DNA of 64,000 bases from Myxococcales bacterium UBA1238. Lineage in GTDB: Bacteria; Myxococcota_A; Bradymonadia; UBA7976; UBA1532. Below the pieces are notes generated by a model that saw only the letters and a program-made list of their open reading frames with translations, was not told the origin of the DNA and did no database searches. Both the position numbers and the translations under genes were made by a program. Position 1 is the stretch's first letter. Each line of letters opens with the position of its first letter. The stretch lies in assembly GCA_002309015.1 (NCBI GenBank), contig DBWM01000012.1, forward strand, positions 561 through 64,560, given 5' to 3'. Positions 1 to 9,107 of the stretch are shown here, piece by piece.

Positions 1-20
1 CCCCGCCCGCAAGCGGGTTT
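1..20 (+). terminator. Possible end of an upstream terminator
   Basis: A short GC hairpin (CCCG with CGGG, positions 6-9 and 14-17) is followed by TTT and a pyrimidine-rich stretch. It could be the 3' end of a terminator for a gene left of the window. The T run is short and the left side is cut off, so the call is weak. Confidence 0.3.
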
Positions 21-98
21 CCCTCTTTCTCCCTGCGTATCCATAAACGTGGAATTCAAAAAAATCCCCCCGCATTTCGCCTTCCCCTGCTGACTGCA

Positions 99-128
99 AC
101 ATCGTACGATGTACCTCACAAAGTGAGG
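99..128 (+). promoter_or_regulatory. 14-bp palindrome plus SD-covering hairpin before the FHIPEP gene
   Basis: Positions 99-112 form a perfect 14-bp palindrome, ACATCGTACGATGT, typical in form of a dimeric repressor operator. It is followed at once by a hairpin, CCTCAC at 114-119 and GTGAGG at 123-128 with a three-base loop. The right arm contains the GAGG Shine-Dalgarno sequence for the start at 134, so the fold would hide the ribosome site. Both are seen in the sequence; any regulatory role is inference. Confidence 0.45.
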
Positions 129-133
129 CCTTC

Positions 134-2125
134 ATGAATCTGCCCCTCCATTCGCCGGCAAGGCGTTCCCCGACGTTCGGCATACAGAAGCGCGAGCTGC
201 TGGTGGTGATTTGCATCGCTCTGGCGCTCGCCGCGCTGGTGGTGCCGCTGCCGCGCATCTGCATCGATCTTTTGCTTTCGGGGCAGCTCATCTTTGCAGT
301 CTGCCTGCTGATTTCGGTCCTGATGTGCCGCCGCCCGGACGATCTCACGCTGTTTCCGAGCATTCTGGTCCTCGCCACGCTGGCCCGACTGACGCTCAAC
401 GTCTCTACGACGCGCGCGATCCTTTCCGACGCGGATGCGGGAGCGGTGGTGCGGGCGTTTGGTGAAGGGGTGGCGGCGGGCAATCCGCTGATCGGGGGCA
501 TCCTTTTTTTATTGATCACGCTCGTTCAGTTCGTGGTGGTCTCTCAGGGCGCAGAGCGGATCGCACAGGTGGCGGCGCGGTTTACCCTCGACGCCCTGCC
601 CGGCCGGCAGCAGGCCATCGAAGCGGAACAAAGGCTCGGACATCTTTCTCCCGAAGAAGCGCAAAAACAGCGGGAATGCCTGGATCGCGAAGCCACTTTG
701 TTCAGCAGTCTCGATGGCGCCATGCGATTCATCCGCGGCGATGCGGTGGTGGGGCTTTGCATCGTGCCCGTAAACGCTGTGGGCGGCCTGATCATCGCGA
801 TGGGGCAAAGCGGGCTCAGTTTCGAACAGGCGCTCTCGACCTATACGATCCTCACAGTGGGCGACGGGCTTTCGAGCCAGATGCCTTCACTCATACAAGG
901 CATCGCTGCAGCAACGCTGGCGACGCGCCTCACCTCTGAAAACAGCGCCTTCACCCATCACCTGATCCGCCAGCTGACTTCCGACGGGCGTCCCTGGATC
1001 GTGGGCTATTGCCTTTGCATCCTTTGCGCCCTGTTTTCACCGCTGCCCTCCTTCCCTTTCTTTGCTGTTGCGCTCGCCTGCGCTTTGATCACCCGCTGGG
1101 CGCAGCGCCAGACTGCAGAGGAGCAGAAACAGGAACCGCTCATATCACTCACGAAGCTCCAGCCCTACCTGCGGTTTCACCCCACAACCCTGCGCGCCTT
1201 ATGCCCGCAGACCCCCGAGAACCTGCTTGAACGCATCCAAACCCGCATCCTCGAGCGTTACGGGATTCAATTGCCGCCCTTCGTATTGGATCTCAACAGC
1301 CTGCAGCTCCCCAAATGGGGGTACAGGATCGAATTCACGTCGTCGATCTTTGGCGAGGGCATCCTCAATCCAGAGCTCTGCTTTAAGCCCCTCGAATCTG
1401 AAAGCGAGCCTGAAGCCTTTCGCGATCCCTACATGGGCACATGGGGGGTCTGGCAAAGCGAATCCTGCGGGCAGACTTCCATCAAGACGTTTCGCAAACA
1501 TTTTTACGCCCTGATGCGGCTGCACCCTGAATGCGCGCTTCCCCTGCAGGAGATCACCGATCGCCTCCAGGCCATCGAGGCAGACGATCCCGCGCTCGCC
1601 CATCAAGCGCTGAGCAGGCCTGGAGGCATCAACGCGATCGCGCAGCTTTTGCGGCGCATGGTTTCAGAAGGCCTTTCGATCCGCGATCTCCCTGTGATTC
1701 TCGAGCAATGGGTCGCGATCAGCGAGCATGAAACCGATTTTGAAGCCCTGTATGCCGAACTCCGCGTGCGCCTGAGGCCCCTTGTGCTCGCGCCTTTTCA
1801 GTTCGCAAAGGCCGTGGAGATTTATGAACCCTCGAAAGCGCTCCTCGACTGCCTGGAACCCGATCAGGCCGCCACGATCCCTCCGCATCTCACGGACGTA
1901 ATCGATGTTTTATGGTCGCAAAATCCGCATGCGCTCTTCTGCGTCCCCCAAAGCATGCGCGCAAATTTAAGGCGCAACCTCGAGCAAAGCTATCCGGGCA
2001 TCGGCATCATCTGTCCCGAAGAGCTGAATCCTCAAAAGCCGGTCCGCGTACTCGGTCTGGTCTGGCCGGAACTGCAGGAGGAGGACATCGACTGGGATTC
2101 CGAAGATGAGGATCCCGGTTTGTAA
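134..2125 (+). CDS. FHIPEP-family type III export gate protein (SctV/FlhA-like)
   Basis: This 663-residue protein belongs to the family of the large inner-membrane gate of flagellar (FlhA) and injectisome (SctV) type III secretion. The N-terminal half has hydrophobic segments near 22-40, 46-64, 118-138 and 204-222. It carries the family signatures LDALPGRQQAIEAE (152-165) and SLDGAMRFIRGDA (192-204). The C-terminal half matches the cytoplasmic ring domain, including a PGGINAIAQLLRRMVSEGLSIRDLP stretch split around residue 510. It is slightly shorter than most members (about 690). No other secretion gene follows; partners could lie left of the window. The sequence does not show whether it serves a flagellum or an injectisome; the divergent signatures and short length favour a SctV-like protein. 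Confidence 0.85.
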   Translation: MNLPLHSPARRSPTFGIQKRELLVVICIALALAALVVPLPRICIDLLLSGQLIFAVCLLISVLMCRRPDDLTLFPSILVLATLARLTLNVSTTRAILSDADAGAVVRAFGEGVAAGNPLIGGILFLLITLVQFVVVSQGAERIAQVAARFTLDALPGRQQAIEAEQRLGHLSPEEAQKQRECLDREATLFSSLDGAMRFIRGDAVVGLCIVPVNAVGGLIIAMGQSGLSFEQALSTYTILTVGDGLSSQMPSLIQGIAAATLATRLTSENSAFTHHLIRQLTSDGRPWIVGYCLCILCALFSPLPSFPFFAVALACALITRWAQRQTAEEQKQEPLISLTKLQPYLRFHPTTLRALCPQTPENLLERIQTRILERYGIQLPPFVLDLNSLQLPKWGYRIEFTSSIFGEGILNPELCFKPLESESEPEAFRDPYMGTWGVWQSESCGQTSIKTFRKHFYALMRLHPECALPLQEITDRLQAIEADDPALAHQALSRPGGINAIAQLLRRMVSEGLSIRDLPVILEQWVAISEHETDFEALYAELRVRLRPLVLAPFQFAKAVEIYEPSKALLDCLEPDQAATIPPHLTDVIDVLWSQNPHALFCVPQSMRANLRRNLEQSYPGIGIICPEELNPQKPVRVLGLVWPELQEEDIDWDSEDEDPGL

Positions 2126-2372
2126 AGCTGCATCTTCGGATCTCAGGAATCGGAACGCGTATTGCAGGGCTGCATCTTCAGATCCGAAGAATCGGGAAGC
2201 GCATTGCAGGGCTGCATTGTCAGTATCAGTGGGTCGGAACTCATCATTCAGGGCTGTATTTCTGATCCCTAAATTTCGGGATTCATTTTACAGATCTGCA
2301 TTCTCGATCCCGAACGCTGCAGATAAAGTTTTCACATCTGCATCCTCGATCCCGAACGCTGCATTTCGATTT
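2121..2372 (+). repeat. Six-unit degenerate 42-bp tandem repeat
   Basis: Six units of exactly 42 bp run end to end, starting at 2121, 2163, 2205, 2247, 2289 and 2331. The first overlaps the stop codon of the FHIPEP gene. The best conserved core is GCTGCATCTTCGGATC-like in units 1-2 and TCTGCATCCTCGATCCCGAA-like in units 5-6. Unit length is constant although bases have diverged. A frame from 2106 to 2456 stays open and would encode 14-residue repeats, but it has no convincing ribosome site and no clear synonymous bias, so I treat it as non-coding. Confidence 0.75.
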
Positions 2373-2583
2373 TGCGCGTACGCCCAAAGAGATTCCCCAC
2401 TGCGCTCTTCTTCAGACGCCCCTGCAAGTCTCGCCCTTGTTTTTGAAACCCTCTGATCAAATGTAAAAAATTTGGAAGCAGATCGTTGCCAAATCGATTT
2501 ACACTGCCCCATAATGCAGCCTTGGCGAGATTCGCCTTTTGTAACGCCCTTCGGGGAACGATTTTATTGCGTGGAAGATAAAA

Positions 2584-2599
2584 GCACCGTTTGAGGTGC
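2584..2599 (+). promoter_or_regulatory. Small hairpin beside the SD of the NYN gene
   Basis: GCACC (2584-2588) and GGTGC (2595-2599) form a hairpin with a six-base loop. The GGAGG ribosome site of the next gene follows immediately. The remainder of 2373-2583 holds no gene I can support. Confidence 0.3.
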
Positions 2600-2612
2600 G
2601 GAGGATTTTGGG

Positions 2613-3236
2613 ATGCCCGGTTTATTTGCAGCCCAGAGGCTGGCGGTTCTGGTCGATACGGCCAACATGTATCACTGCGCGCGCGCTCAATTTGGAGGCC
2701 GCATCGATTATCGTCGCCTTTTACATCGCGTTGTGGGCGAGCGATCGCTCATCCGCGCGATTGCATTCGTGGTGCGCGGCGAAGATGTCGACGTCAGCCC
2801 CTTCATCGAAGCTCTCGATATTGTCGGATTTGAATCCCGCATTAAGACAGGGCGACGCCGCGTTGACGGATCCATCCGCGCCAATTGGGATGTGGGCATT
2901 GCACTCTGCGCGGCTGAGCTGGTCGACAAGGTGGACGCGATGGCGATCGTCAGCGGTGACGGCAGCCTGACCGACGTGGCCGATTACCTGGCTGCGCGCG
3001 GCGTTCGCGTCGAGGTTTACGCCTTTGACGGCAGCGTGTCGAACGAGCTGATCTCCCGCGCCCATATTTTTGAACCTCTGGAACGCGATGTTTTGATGGA
3101 CACCCGCTATGAGCGCGACGACAGGCGCGATCGGTTCGACCGCTACGAGCGTTTTGACGGCGGCGACAACGTGGGGAACGGCGACGACAACGACGAAGAC
3201 GCCAACAACCCCGGCGGTGACAACAACACCTTCTGA
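2613..3236 (+). CDS. NYN-domain (LabA-like) putative ribonuclease
   Basis: This 207-residue protein has a NYN/PIN-like nuclease fold. VLVDTANMYH at about 11-20 supplies the first metal-binding acidic residue, and SGDGSLTDVADYL at about 113-125 supplies the next cluster. This arrangement is typical of LabA/NYN proteins, which are thought to be metal-dependent RNases. After about residue 155 comes a charged low-complexity tail rich in R, D, G and N, probably disordered. The start is supported by GGAGG eight bases upstream. The O-antigen-ligase-like gene follows within 25 bases. The RNA target is unknown. Confidence 0.75.
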   Translation: MPGLFAAQRLAVLVDTANMYHCARAQFGGRIDYRRLLHRVVGERSLIRAIAFVVRGEDVDVSPFIEALDIVGFESRIKTGRRRVDGSIRANWDVGIALCAAELVDKVDAMAIVSGDGSLTDVADYLAARGVRVEVYAFDGSVSNELISRAHIFEPLERDVLMDTRYERDDRRDRFDRYERFDGGDNVGNGDDNDEDANNPGGDNNTF

Positions 3237-3259
3237 TCCCCCTCCCTGAATCCCGCCAT

Positions 3260-5602
3260 TTGCTTCTGATCCGCTCCCTCCGCCATCCCGATCTTCTGTT
3301 TTTTGGCCTGCTTCTGATCGCAGCCCCGCTCTGCAAAGGGGGCATGGCGTTTGAATTTCAATGGAGCCTCAGCCTCGGGGCCGTTTTTGTGGCCTTCCTC
3401 TCGCTCTTCCGCGACGCGAAACAGGGCCTGCAGATCCGCTGGCCCCATTTTTGCTTTCTGTTTCTGGCGATCCTGACCTGCATCCAGCTGATCCCGCTGC
3501 CCGCATCGCTCCTGCAGGTCCTAAGCCCCAAAGTCCTGGAATATTACAGCGCGGGTCACGCGATCACGCCGCCGGCCTTCGCACCGCTTTCCCTCGATCC
3601 CCCAGGCACCGCCCTCGCCGCCTGCCAGCAATGCGCGTTTTTTGCCCTCATGCTCGCCGCCTCCCAAAAACGCGGTGAAGATCGCCTCTTTTTATGCGCC
3701 GCCCTCTTTTTGAGCGCCCTCGTTTCGGGCTGCACCGCCCTCTGCAGGCTCGCGATCTTTCAAAAATGGAGCGGCCCCTTCGTCAACCCCAACCATATGT
3801 CGAGCCTTTGCCTCTTAGGCGTCCTTTCGGGCCTCGGACTCGCGCTCAAATCCCACGACGGCAAACAACGCGCACCGCTGCCCCGCATCTTTTGTGCCAT
3901 CGGAGCCGTCATCTGCATCGCCGCATGCCTGGCAACCGAATCGCGCGGAGGCAACCTCGCTTTGGGCATCGGCCTTTGCGGCCTGATTTGCGCCCGGCTC
4001 CACCATCAGTCTTTAAAAAACACATCTTTCCGAAGCTCAGGCGCCCGCTGCCGCATCGCCATCGCGAGCACGGTGATCCTCCTGCTGGTGATCCCCATTG
4101 CCGCCTTCTTTGGCCTCTCCGATTTTACTCAGGAAATCAAAATCCAGCTTTGGCAACCCCTCGACCGCTATCTGCAGGATTTCTGGCGCATGGGCAGCGG
4201 GCGAAACAGCTTTTTGTATGTTTACCCGCATTTCCAAACCGCAGCCTTCGATTCGATGTCGGTCTCCCATCCTGAAAACATCTTGCTGCAACTCGCCTGC
4301 GAATGGGGATTTTTGGGGCTCACCGCCGCGATCCTGGGGATTTTTGGTCTCTTTTGGATGCTGCACAAGCGGCGCCCGCTGACTGCGCCCGATCAGGGAC
4401 TCTGCCTGGCCGTCATCGCGATCCTGCTGCACGAACTCTGCGACTTTGGTCTGGAGACCTCGGGACTCTCGATCCCCTTTGCGGCGACCTTAGGGATCCT
4501 TTTGCGCCCCCATCAGACGCCGCCTGCCCCAAAGCATCTTGCGGTCAAAAGCGCAGCGCTCGCCGTTGCAGCGCTCTCTTTGGTTGCCTTCCCTCTTGGA
4601 CTGAAAGCCATTGATTTTCAAAAGGATTTACAGGAGCTCAAGGGGCTCTCTGGCGAATCACAGCGTGCATTTGCGATCACCGCCACCCTGCGTCACCCCG
4701 CCGATCCCTTCATCGCTCTCGCCTGCGCATCCAGACTCGAAGCCGCAAACGGCGATCCCGGCGAACGGAGCGCATGGCTCGCGCGCGCAAAATTCTTATA
4801 TCCCGCGAGCGGTTTTGGAGACTGGCTTGAAGCGCGGCTGAATCTTCAGAAACGCGAGCCCCTTAATGCGGCCAAAAACTACGGCAACGCTTACCTTTAC
4901 CTCTCGCTGCATCGCAAAAGAATCCTCCTCGAAGCGATCTCCGGCTTAACCAGCCTGCAACCGCTCACCCGACTGCTCGCGCAAGCTCCCGAAGCGTTTG
5001 AACAACTCAGCCAGCTGCTCCTGGCCAAAAACCGTCCCGATCTCGTTCAACCCCTTGCCCGATACATGATTCTCGAACAAGCGCCCGGTCTGACCGCTTT
5101 TCAGCTTTTAACCGAAGCCTGCCTGCAACTCCGCGACTGGCCTTGTGCCGGGCAATATGCAGATCTGCTTTACAGGCTGGGCGCCCGCTTTGATAGCGCC
5201 CTGTATCAATCTAAGCTCCGATTATTACAACGAAAATCGGATGACGGCTGGTTAAGGCGGGCCACTGGTGAAGCGCAGAAAAAAAGCGATTGGATTCAAA
5301 TCTATCGTCAGGCCATGCAACTTGGGCAATTCGAGCTCGCGGAGCAGGCCTGCGACGCGCTTTGGAAGCTTACGGCCTCAACCCACGAAGGCGCAGCGGA
5401 TGTGCTCCATCGACGCGCGCAACTGGCCGCCGCACAACAAAAAACCGAAAAAGCGCTTTCCCTTTGGGAAGCCGCGATCGCCCACCATCCGAGAGGAGAC
5501 ATCGTCCGGGCCGCCGCCGCTTATGCCGAAAAGCAGGGGCAACCGGAACGCGCAAAAAAGATACGCGAAAAAGCGCCCGAAACTCCGCCGAAAACGCCCT
5601 AA
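3260..5602 (+). CDS. Wzy/O-antigen ligase-like membrane protein with TPR-like tail
   Basis: This 780-residue protein joins a polytopic membrane region (about residues 5-445, roughly ten hydrophobic segments) to a soluble helical tail of about 330 residues that looks like divergent TPRs. The membrane part shows O-antigen ligase/polymerase (Wzy_C) features: ATESRGGNLALG followed later by a large loop with GSGRNSFLYVYPHFQ and SHPENILLQLACEWGFLG. Such enzymes join or polymerise lipid-linked glycans at the periplasmic face. The start is uncertain: no ATG precedes the first membrane segment, and TTG at 3260 is the best choice because the first in-frame ATG (3343) would remove that segment. It lies beside the polysaccharide genes, so a role in surface glycan assembly is likely. 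Confidence 0.75.
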   Translation: MLLIRSLRHPDLLFFGLLLIAAPLCKGGMAFEFQWSLSLGAVFVAFLSLFRDAKQGLQIRWPHFCFLFLAILTCIQLIPLPASLLQVLSPKVLEYYSAGHAITPPAFAPLSLDPPGTALAACQQCAFFALMLAASQKRGEDRLFLCAALFLSALVSGCTALCRLAIFQKWSGPFVNPNHMSSLCLLGVLSGLGLALKSHDGKQRAPLPRIFCAIGAVICIAACLATESRGGNLALGIGLCGLICARLHHQSLKNTSFRSSGARCRIAIASTVILLLVIPIAAFFGLSDFTQEIKIQLWQPLDRYLQDFWRMGSGRNSFLYVYPHFQTAAFDSMSVSHPENILLQLACEWGFLGLTAAILGIFGLFWMLHKRRPLTAPDQGLCLAVIAILLHELCDFGLETSGLSIPFAATLGILLRPHQTPPAPKHLAVKSAALAVAALSLVAFPLGLKAIDFQKDLQELKGLSGESQRAFAITATLRHPADPFIALACASRLEAANGDPGERSAWLARAKFLYPASGFGDWLEARLNLQKREPLNAAKNYGNAYLYLSLHRKRILLEAISGLTSLQPLTRLLAQAPEAFEQLSQLLLAKNRPDLVQPLARYMILEQAPGLTAFQLLTEACLQLRDWPCAGQYADLLYRLGARFDSALYQSKLRLLQRKSDDGWLRRATGEAQKKSDWIQIYRQAMQLGQFELAEQACDALWKLTASTHEGAADVLHRRAQLAAAQQKTEKALSLWEAAIAHHPRGDIVRAAAAYAEKQGQPERAKKIREKAPETPPKTP

Positions 5603-5612
5603 CCCATCGAAT

Positions 5613-6746
5613 TTACTTTAAAAATCGCTGATACATCTGCGCCCATTCCAGGGCCGCCGACTTGCAGCAATGGCGAGATAAATAGACCGCCCGCGCAGCC
5701 GCCCCCCGCGCACGCCATTCCTTTTCACCCGCATCGAGCATCCTGCTCAGCGCCTCCACCCAGCGATCGCTTGCGCCTGAATCCACAAAATGCGCCCAGC
5801 AGTTTTGGCGATCCAAATCGAGAGTGCCCGGCAGAGCGCGCAAAACCGCCGGCAGACCGCAGGCCATCGCCTCGATCACCGCCCGCGGAGAGCCCTCCTG
5901 ATGCGAGGGATGCACCATAAAATCCACCTCCGCCATCACCTCGGGCAAACGATGCCGCTGCAGCTTCCCCAAAACGCGCACGCGATCGCCCAATGGCAGA
6001 AGAGCACGCTTCATTTCCGCTTCATCGTGCGCCTTAAATGCCCCCGCAAGCCAAAGCTCCAGATTTTGTAACTCCGGATGTTGCAAAGCTTTTAAGAGCT
6101 CCGGCAAACCTTTTTGAGCCGTTAGACCCGCACAAAAAAAGGCGCGCGGACGCCGATGCGCAGCGCTCCTCGATCGCGGATAGAACATCGCCCCGTCCAC
6201 GCAGTTGGGAACGCTGTAAACCCTTGAAATCGGGATAGAATACGCCTTTGAAAGCGGTTCCCGGTGTCCTTCCCCAAACACCGTGCATCCGTCTGCGCAA
6301 TGCGACTCCACACAACTTTGAAAAAACATGCGCAAATCGGTGATGCCCTTTCGCAGCCCCGGCCAGGGTGACCACATCACGGGCAGGTCGTAAGCGCTGT
6401 CAAAGTAAGAAGCGAGTTTCGGAATTCCTTCGATGGAGCGACCATTCAGCCAATAAGGGAGAGTCCAAAAGCCGAGGGTGCCGTGCAATAAATCCACATC
6501 GCCCGCACGGCAGCGATGATAGAGCGCCCGATATGCCGCTAAATGCAGACGCACGTTATGAAAAACCTGATCCGAAATGGGACAGAGCGCAAAGGATTTG
6601 GACTGCGCCTGCAGCAGGGCTTCATCGCGCGCATGGCGGCCGGTCATCACCTCGAACCGCCCGAGCAGGCGTCCCACCTCAGACCACATCAGGATGCGGT
6701 CGCGGTAATCATCGGGCAACGCGTAAAAACCGACGATCGTCTTCAT
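5613..6746 (-). CDS. GT4-type glycosyltransferase
   Basis: This 377-residue protein has the two-domain GT-B layout of family 4 retaining glycosyltransferases. The C-terminal domain contains RRPRAFFCAGLTAQKGLPELL (around 200-220) and the donor-site motif EGSPRAVIEAMACGLP near 284, with the typical E-x7-E spacing. Such enzymes transfer a sugar from a nucleotide-sugar donor at the cytoplasmic membrane face. It lies 18 bases downstream of the Wzc-like gene on the same strand, so the two are probably cotranscribed for surface polysaccharide synthesis. Donor and acceptor cannot be told from the sequence. Its 3' end nearly meets the convergent ligase-like gene. Confidence 0.85.
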   Translation of the reverse strand: MKTIVGFYALPDDYRDRILMWSEVGRLLGRFEVMTGRHARDEALLQAQSKSFALCPISDQVFHNVRLHLAAYRALYHRCRAGDVDLLHGTLGFWTLPYWLNGRSIEGIPKLASYFDSAYDLPVMWSPWPGLRKGITDLRMFFQSCVESHCADGCTVFGEGHREPLSKAYSIPISRVYSVPNCVDGAMFYPRSRSAAHRRPRAFFCAGLTAQKGLPELLKALQHPELQNLELWLAGAFKAHDEAEMKRALLPLGDRVRVLGKLQRHRLPEVMAEVDFMVHPSHQEGSPRAVIEAMACGLPAVLRALPGTLDLDRQNCWAHFVDSGASDRWVEALSRMLDAGEKEWRARGAAARAVYLSRHCCKSAALEWAQMYQRFLK

Positions 6747-6764
6747 TGTAACCCACCGATTTTA

Positions 6765-9062
6765 TTAAGTTCTATCAGTTTTCCGTCCAGAGCGTTTGTC
6801 TTCTGAATCGCTGCCGTAGCCATAACCATAACCATATCCGTAGCCATACCCGTAACCGTATCGATGGCCGTAAGAATAGCCGTAGCCGCGCTTGCGCAAT
6901 TCCACGTCGTTTAAAATGGCGCCCAGGAGCTCAGCTTTCACATCCCGCAAAGCCCGGGCCGCCATTTGCAGGCTGACGCGCGGCGTTCGATTGTAGCGGG
7001 CAACCAGCACGGCCCCATCCAGCTGACGGGCCAAAATGAGCGCATCGCTCACCGAATTCACGGGCGGAGAATCGAAGATCACGCAGGAATAACTGTTTTT
7101 TAACCCCGAAAGCGCGCGGGCAAAGGCTTCACTCTGCAAGAATTCCGCAGGGTTCGGCACGCGATGGCCCGCAAACAGCAGATCCAGACAGCCCGCTGTA
7201 TCCTCCATCGGCACATGCATCACAAAAGGCGCCAACACCGCATTGGGATCTCCTTCAGGCTGCCCGCGAAGCGCGAAGACATAATCCGAAAGGCCACGCT
7301 CGTATTCCATTTTTCCCAATGATTTAAATAAGCTACGCAATCTGGGCCTGCGCAGATCGGCATCGACCAAAAGCACGCGGTTGCCTCCCAGCGCCATCGC
7401 CGCCGCCAAATTTAACGCCGTCGAAGTCTTGCCCTCCTCGGGATTGGGCGAGGTGATCAAAAACGCGTGCAGCTCGCCGCCCTGCGGATTCATGAACATC
7501 AGATTGGTGCGCACCGTGCGCATCAGTTCCGCCGAAGGCCCCGAAGGAAAATCGAGCACATAGCGCTCCGGTGTCACCGCTTGCCCCCGATGCGCGCGCA
7601 CCGAAGGGATCAGGCCCAAAAACGCCAGCCCGCATTCACCCTCAATCTGCTCCTGCGTCTTCACCGTCGTATCGAGCCATTCCAGCCCCACGCTCAGCAG
7701 AAGACCGAACAAAAGCCCCACAACCAGGGCAATCGACAGATTGAAGAATAAACGCGGCGAAATGGGCCAGGCGGGATTGCGCGCATGCTCCAGAATGCTC
7801 ACGTTATTTGCGGTCGTTTTCTCTTGTAACTCCGCTTCTTTTAAGCGCGTTTGCATCTGAAAATAGAGCGCTTTTGAGGAATCGATGGCCGACAACAGGA
7901 GTTTGTTCTGGCGCTCCAGGCCGTGCAAATCCCGCGCTTCCGCTTCCAGGCGCGAAATATCCGCCTCCAGCTGGCGTTCTTTTTTGAGGCAGGATTGATA
8001 TTTTCGTTCCAGAGACTGGCAGATTCCATCGATTTCCTGTTTTAACGCCGCCTGAACCCGCGCAATCTTGACATCCGCCGCTTCCACGTCGGGATGCTTT
8101 TCGAGATAACGGCGCAAGAGCTCGGTGCGCTCATTTTGAAGCGTCACGATGCGTTCCTTTAAACGCTGCACCAGCGCGTTGCCCAAAGCGGAATCCAGGC
8201 TGGTCGAGCCTTCTTCCACCGACATCGCGCGCGCTTCCTGCCATTCCTGCCTGGCCTTTTGGGTCTCATCCTTCGCCAGACGAAGGGCGCGCTGAGCCTC
8301 CTGCAATTCGAGCCCCACCAGGCGCTGCTGTTCATCTAACCCCGCGAGAATATTATGTTCTCGTTTAAATGCGAGCAGCGCATCCTCATCTTTTTGAAGC
8401 TGAGTAAAGAGCTCCCGTTCCTTTTCCTGAAGCCAGTTGACCGCATTGCCCACGGCCACATCGCGCTCTCGCAGATTGCATTCCATATACGCATAGGCCA
8501 CCGCATCCGCGAGCAGCTGGGCGCGCTCCGGCTTTGTATCCCGAATATGCAACTCGATGACGCGGCTGTGCGGCAGCTGATCCACCGAAAGCTTTGAAAC
8601 CAAAATGGACGCTGGATCGCGATGCTGAAACGCTTCCGCCCGCAATTCAGGATCTTCGATTTGCTCGATCCCTAAAAAATCGTAATCTTCGCGCAGACAC
8701 CAGGATTTTTGAGCGAGAGAAGCGGGCAGCTGGCGCTCGGGATCGCAGCCCATCTCGACCACCGCCTGAGCCACCTTCAGACTGCGGATCACGCGAAATT
8801 GCGTCTCCAAAAACTCCCTGGAATCCCAGGAATTGCCCGATCCCAGCGAAACGATTTCCGGTCCGGCCGCCATATATCGGGGCGCTTCCAATTCGATGAC
8901 GATGCGCGTAGTCGCTTCATAAATTTTGGGCTGGCGCTTTGTCCAAAAGACCGTCAGCGCTCCAAACACCAAAACCATCAATAAAATCAACCACTTATAT
9001 TTAAAAACGGTATGAATCCAAAAGCTCAGCGAAAGATCGCGTTCCATCTCTTCAACTTTCAA
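6765..9062 (-). CDS. Wzc-like polysaccharide co-polymerase with tyrosine autokinase domain
   Basis: This 765-residue protein has a Wzz-type N-terminal region with a membrane segment near 26-44, a long periplasmic coiled coil (about 200-430), and a second membrane segment near 438-460. A cytoplasmic BY-kinase follows, with Walker A NPEEGKTSTALN near 540-550, Walker A' VLLVDADLRRPR near 562-573, and Walker B CVIFDSPP. The C-terminus is a tyrosine-rich Gly-Tyr repeat (about 725-750), the expected autophosphorylation cluster. These proteins control chain length and export of capsule or exopolysaccharide with an outer-membrane OPX partner; one is encoded nearby at 10069. The Gly-Tyr tail is encoded by a hexanucleotide repeat. 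Confidence 0.92.
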   Translation of the reverse strand: MKVEEMERDLSLSFWIHTVFKYKWLILLMVLVFGALTVFWTKRQPKIYEATTRIVIELEAPRYMAAGPEIVSLGSGNSWDSREFLETQFRVIRSLKVAQAVVEMGCDPERQLPASLAQKSWCLREDYDFLGIEQIEDPELRAEAFQHRDPASILVSKLSVDQLPHSRVIELHIRDTKPERAQLLADAVAYAYMECNLRERDVAVGNAVNWLQEKERELFTQLQKDEDALLAFKREHNILAGLDEQQRLVGLELQEAQRALRLAKDETQKARQEWQEARAMSVEEGSTSLDSALGNALVQRLKERIVTLQNERTELLRRYLEKHPDVEAADVKIARVQAALKQEIDGICQSLERKYQSCLKKERQLEADISRLEAEARDLHGLERQNKLLLSAIDSSKALYFQMQTRLKEAELQEKTTANNVSILEHARNPAWPISPRLFFNLSIALVVGLLFGLLLSVGLEWLDTTVKTQEQIEGECGLAFLGLIPSVRAHRGQAVTPERYVLDFPSGPSAELMRTVRTNLMFMNPQGGELHAFLITSPNPEEGKTSTALNLAAAMALGGNRVLLVDADLRRPRLRSLFKSLGKMEYERGLSDYVFALRGQPEGDPNAVLAPFVMHVPMEDTAGCLDLLFAGHRVPNPAEFLQSEAFARALSGLKNSYSCVIFDSPPVNSVSDALILARQLDGAVLVARYNRTPRVSLQMAARALRDVKAELLGAILNDVELRKRGYGYSYGHRYGYGYGYGYGYGYGYGSDSEDKRSGRKTDRT
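6812..6888 (-). repeat. Hexanucleotide (Gly-Tyr) repeat inside the Wzc-like gene
   Basis: Imperfect 6-bp units (GGCTAC/GGTTAT type on the coding strand) encode alternating Gly and Tyr at the end of the kinase. Six-base units can expand or contract without shifting the frame. Confidence 0.75.
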
Positions 9063-9107
9063 ACCCCAAAGCGCGGCCCATTTTAAACTACAGGCTCTCG
9101 AACATCT

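Noticed and set aside
2121..2372. CRISPR array
   Set aside because: Units are degenerate across their whole length, with no conserved repeat alternating with unique spacers and no cas genes.
2106..2456. 116-codon frame with 14-residue repeats as a gene
   Set aside because: It only follows the 42-bp DNA repeat, overlaps the FHIPEP stop, lacks a ribosome site and shows no clear bias to synonymous change between units.
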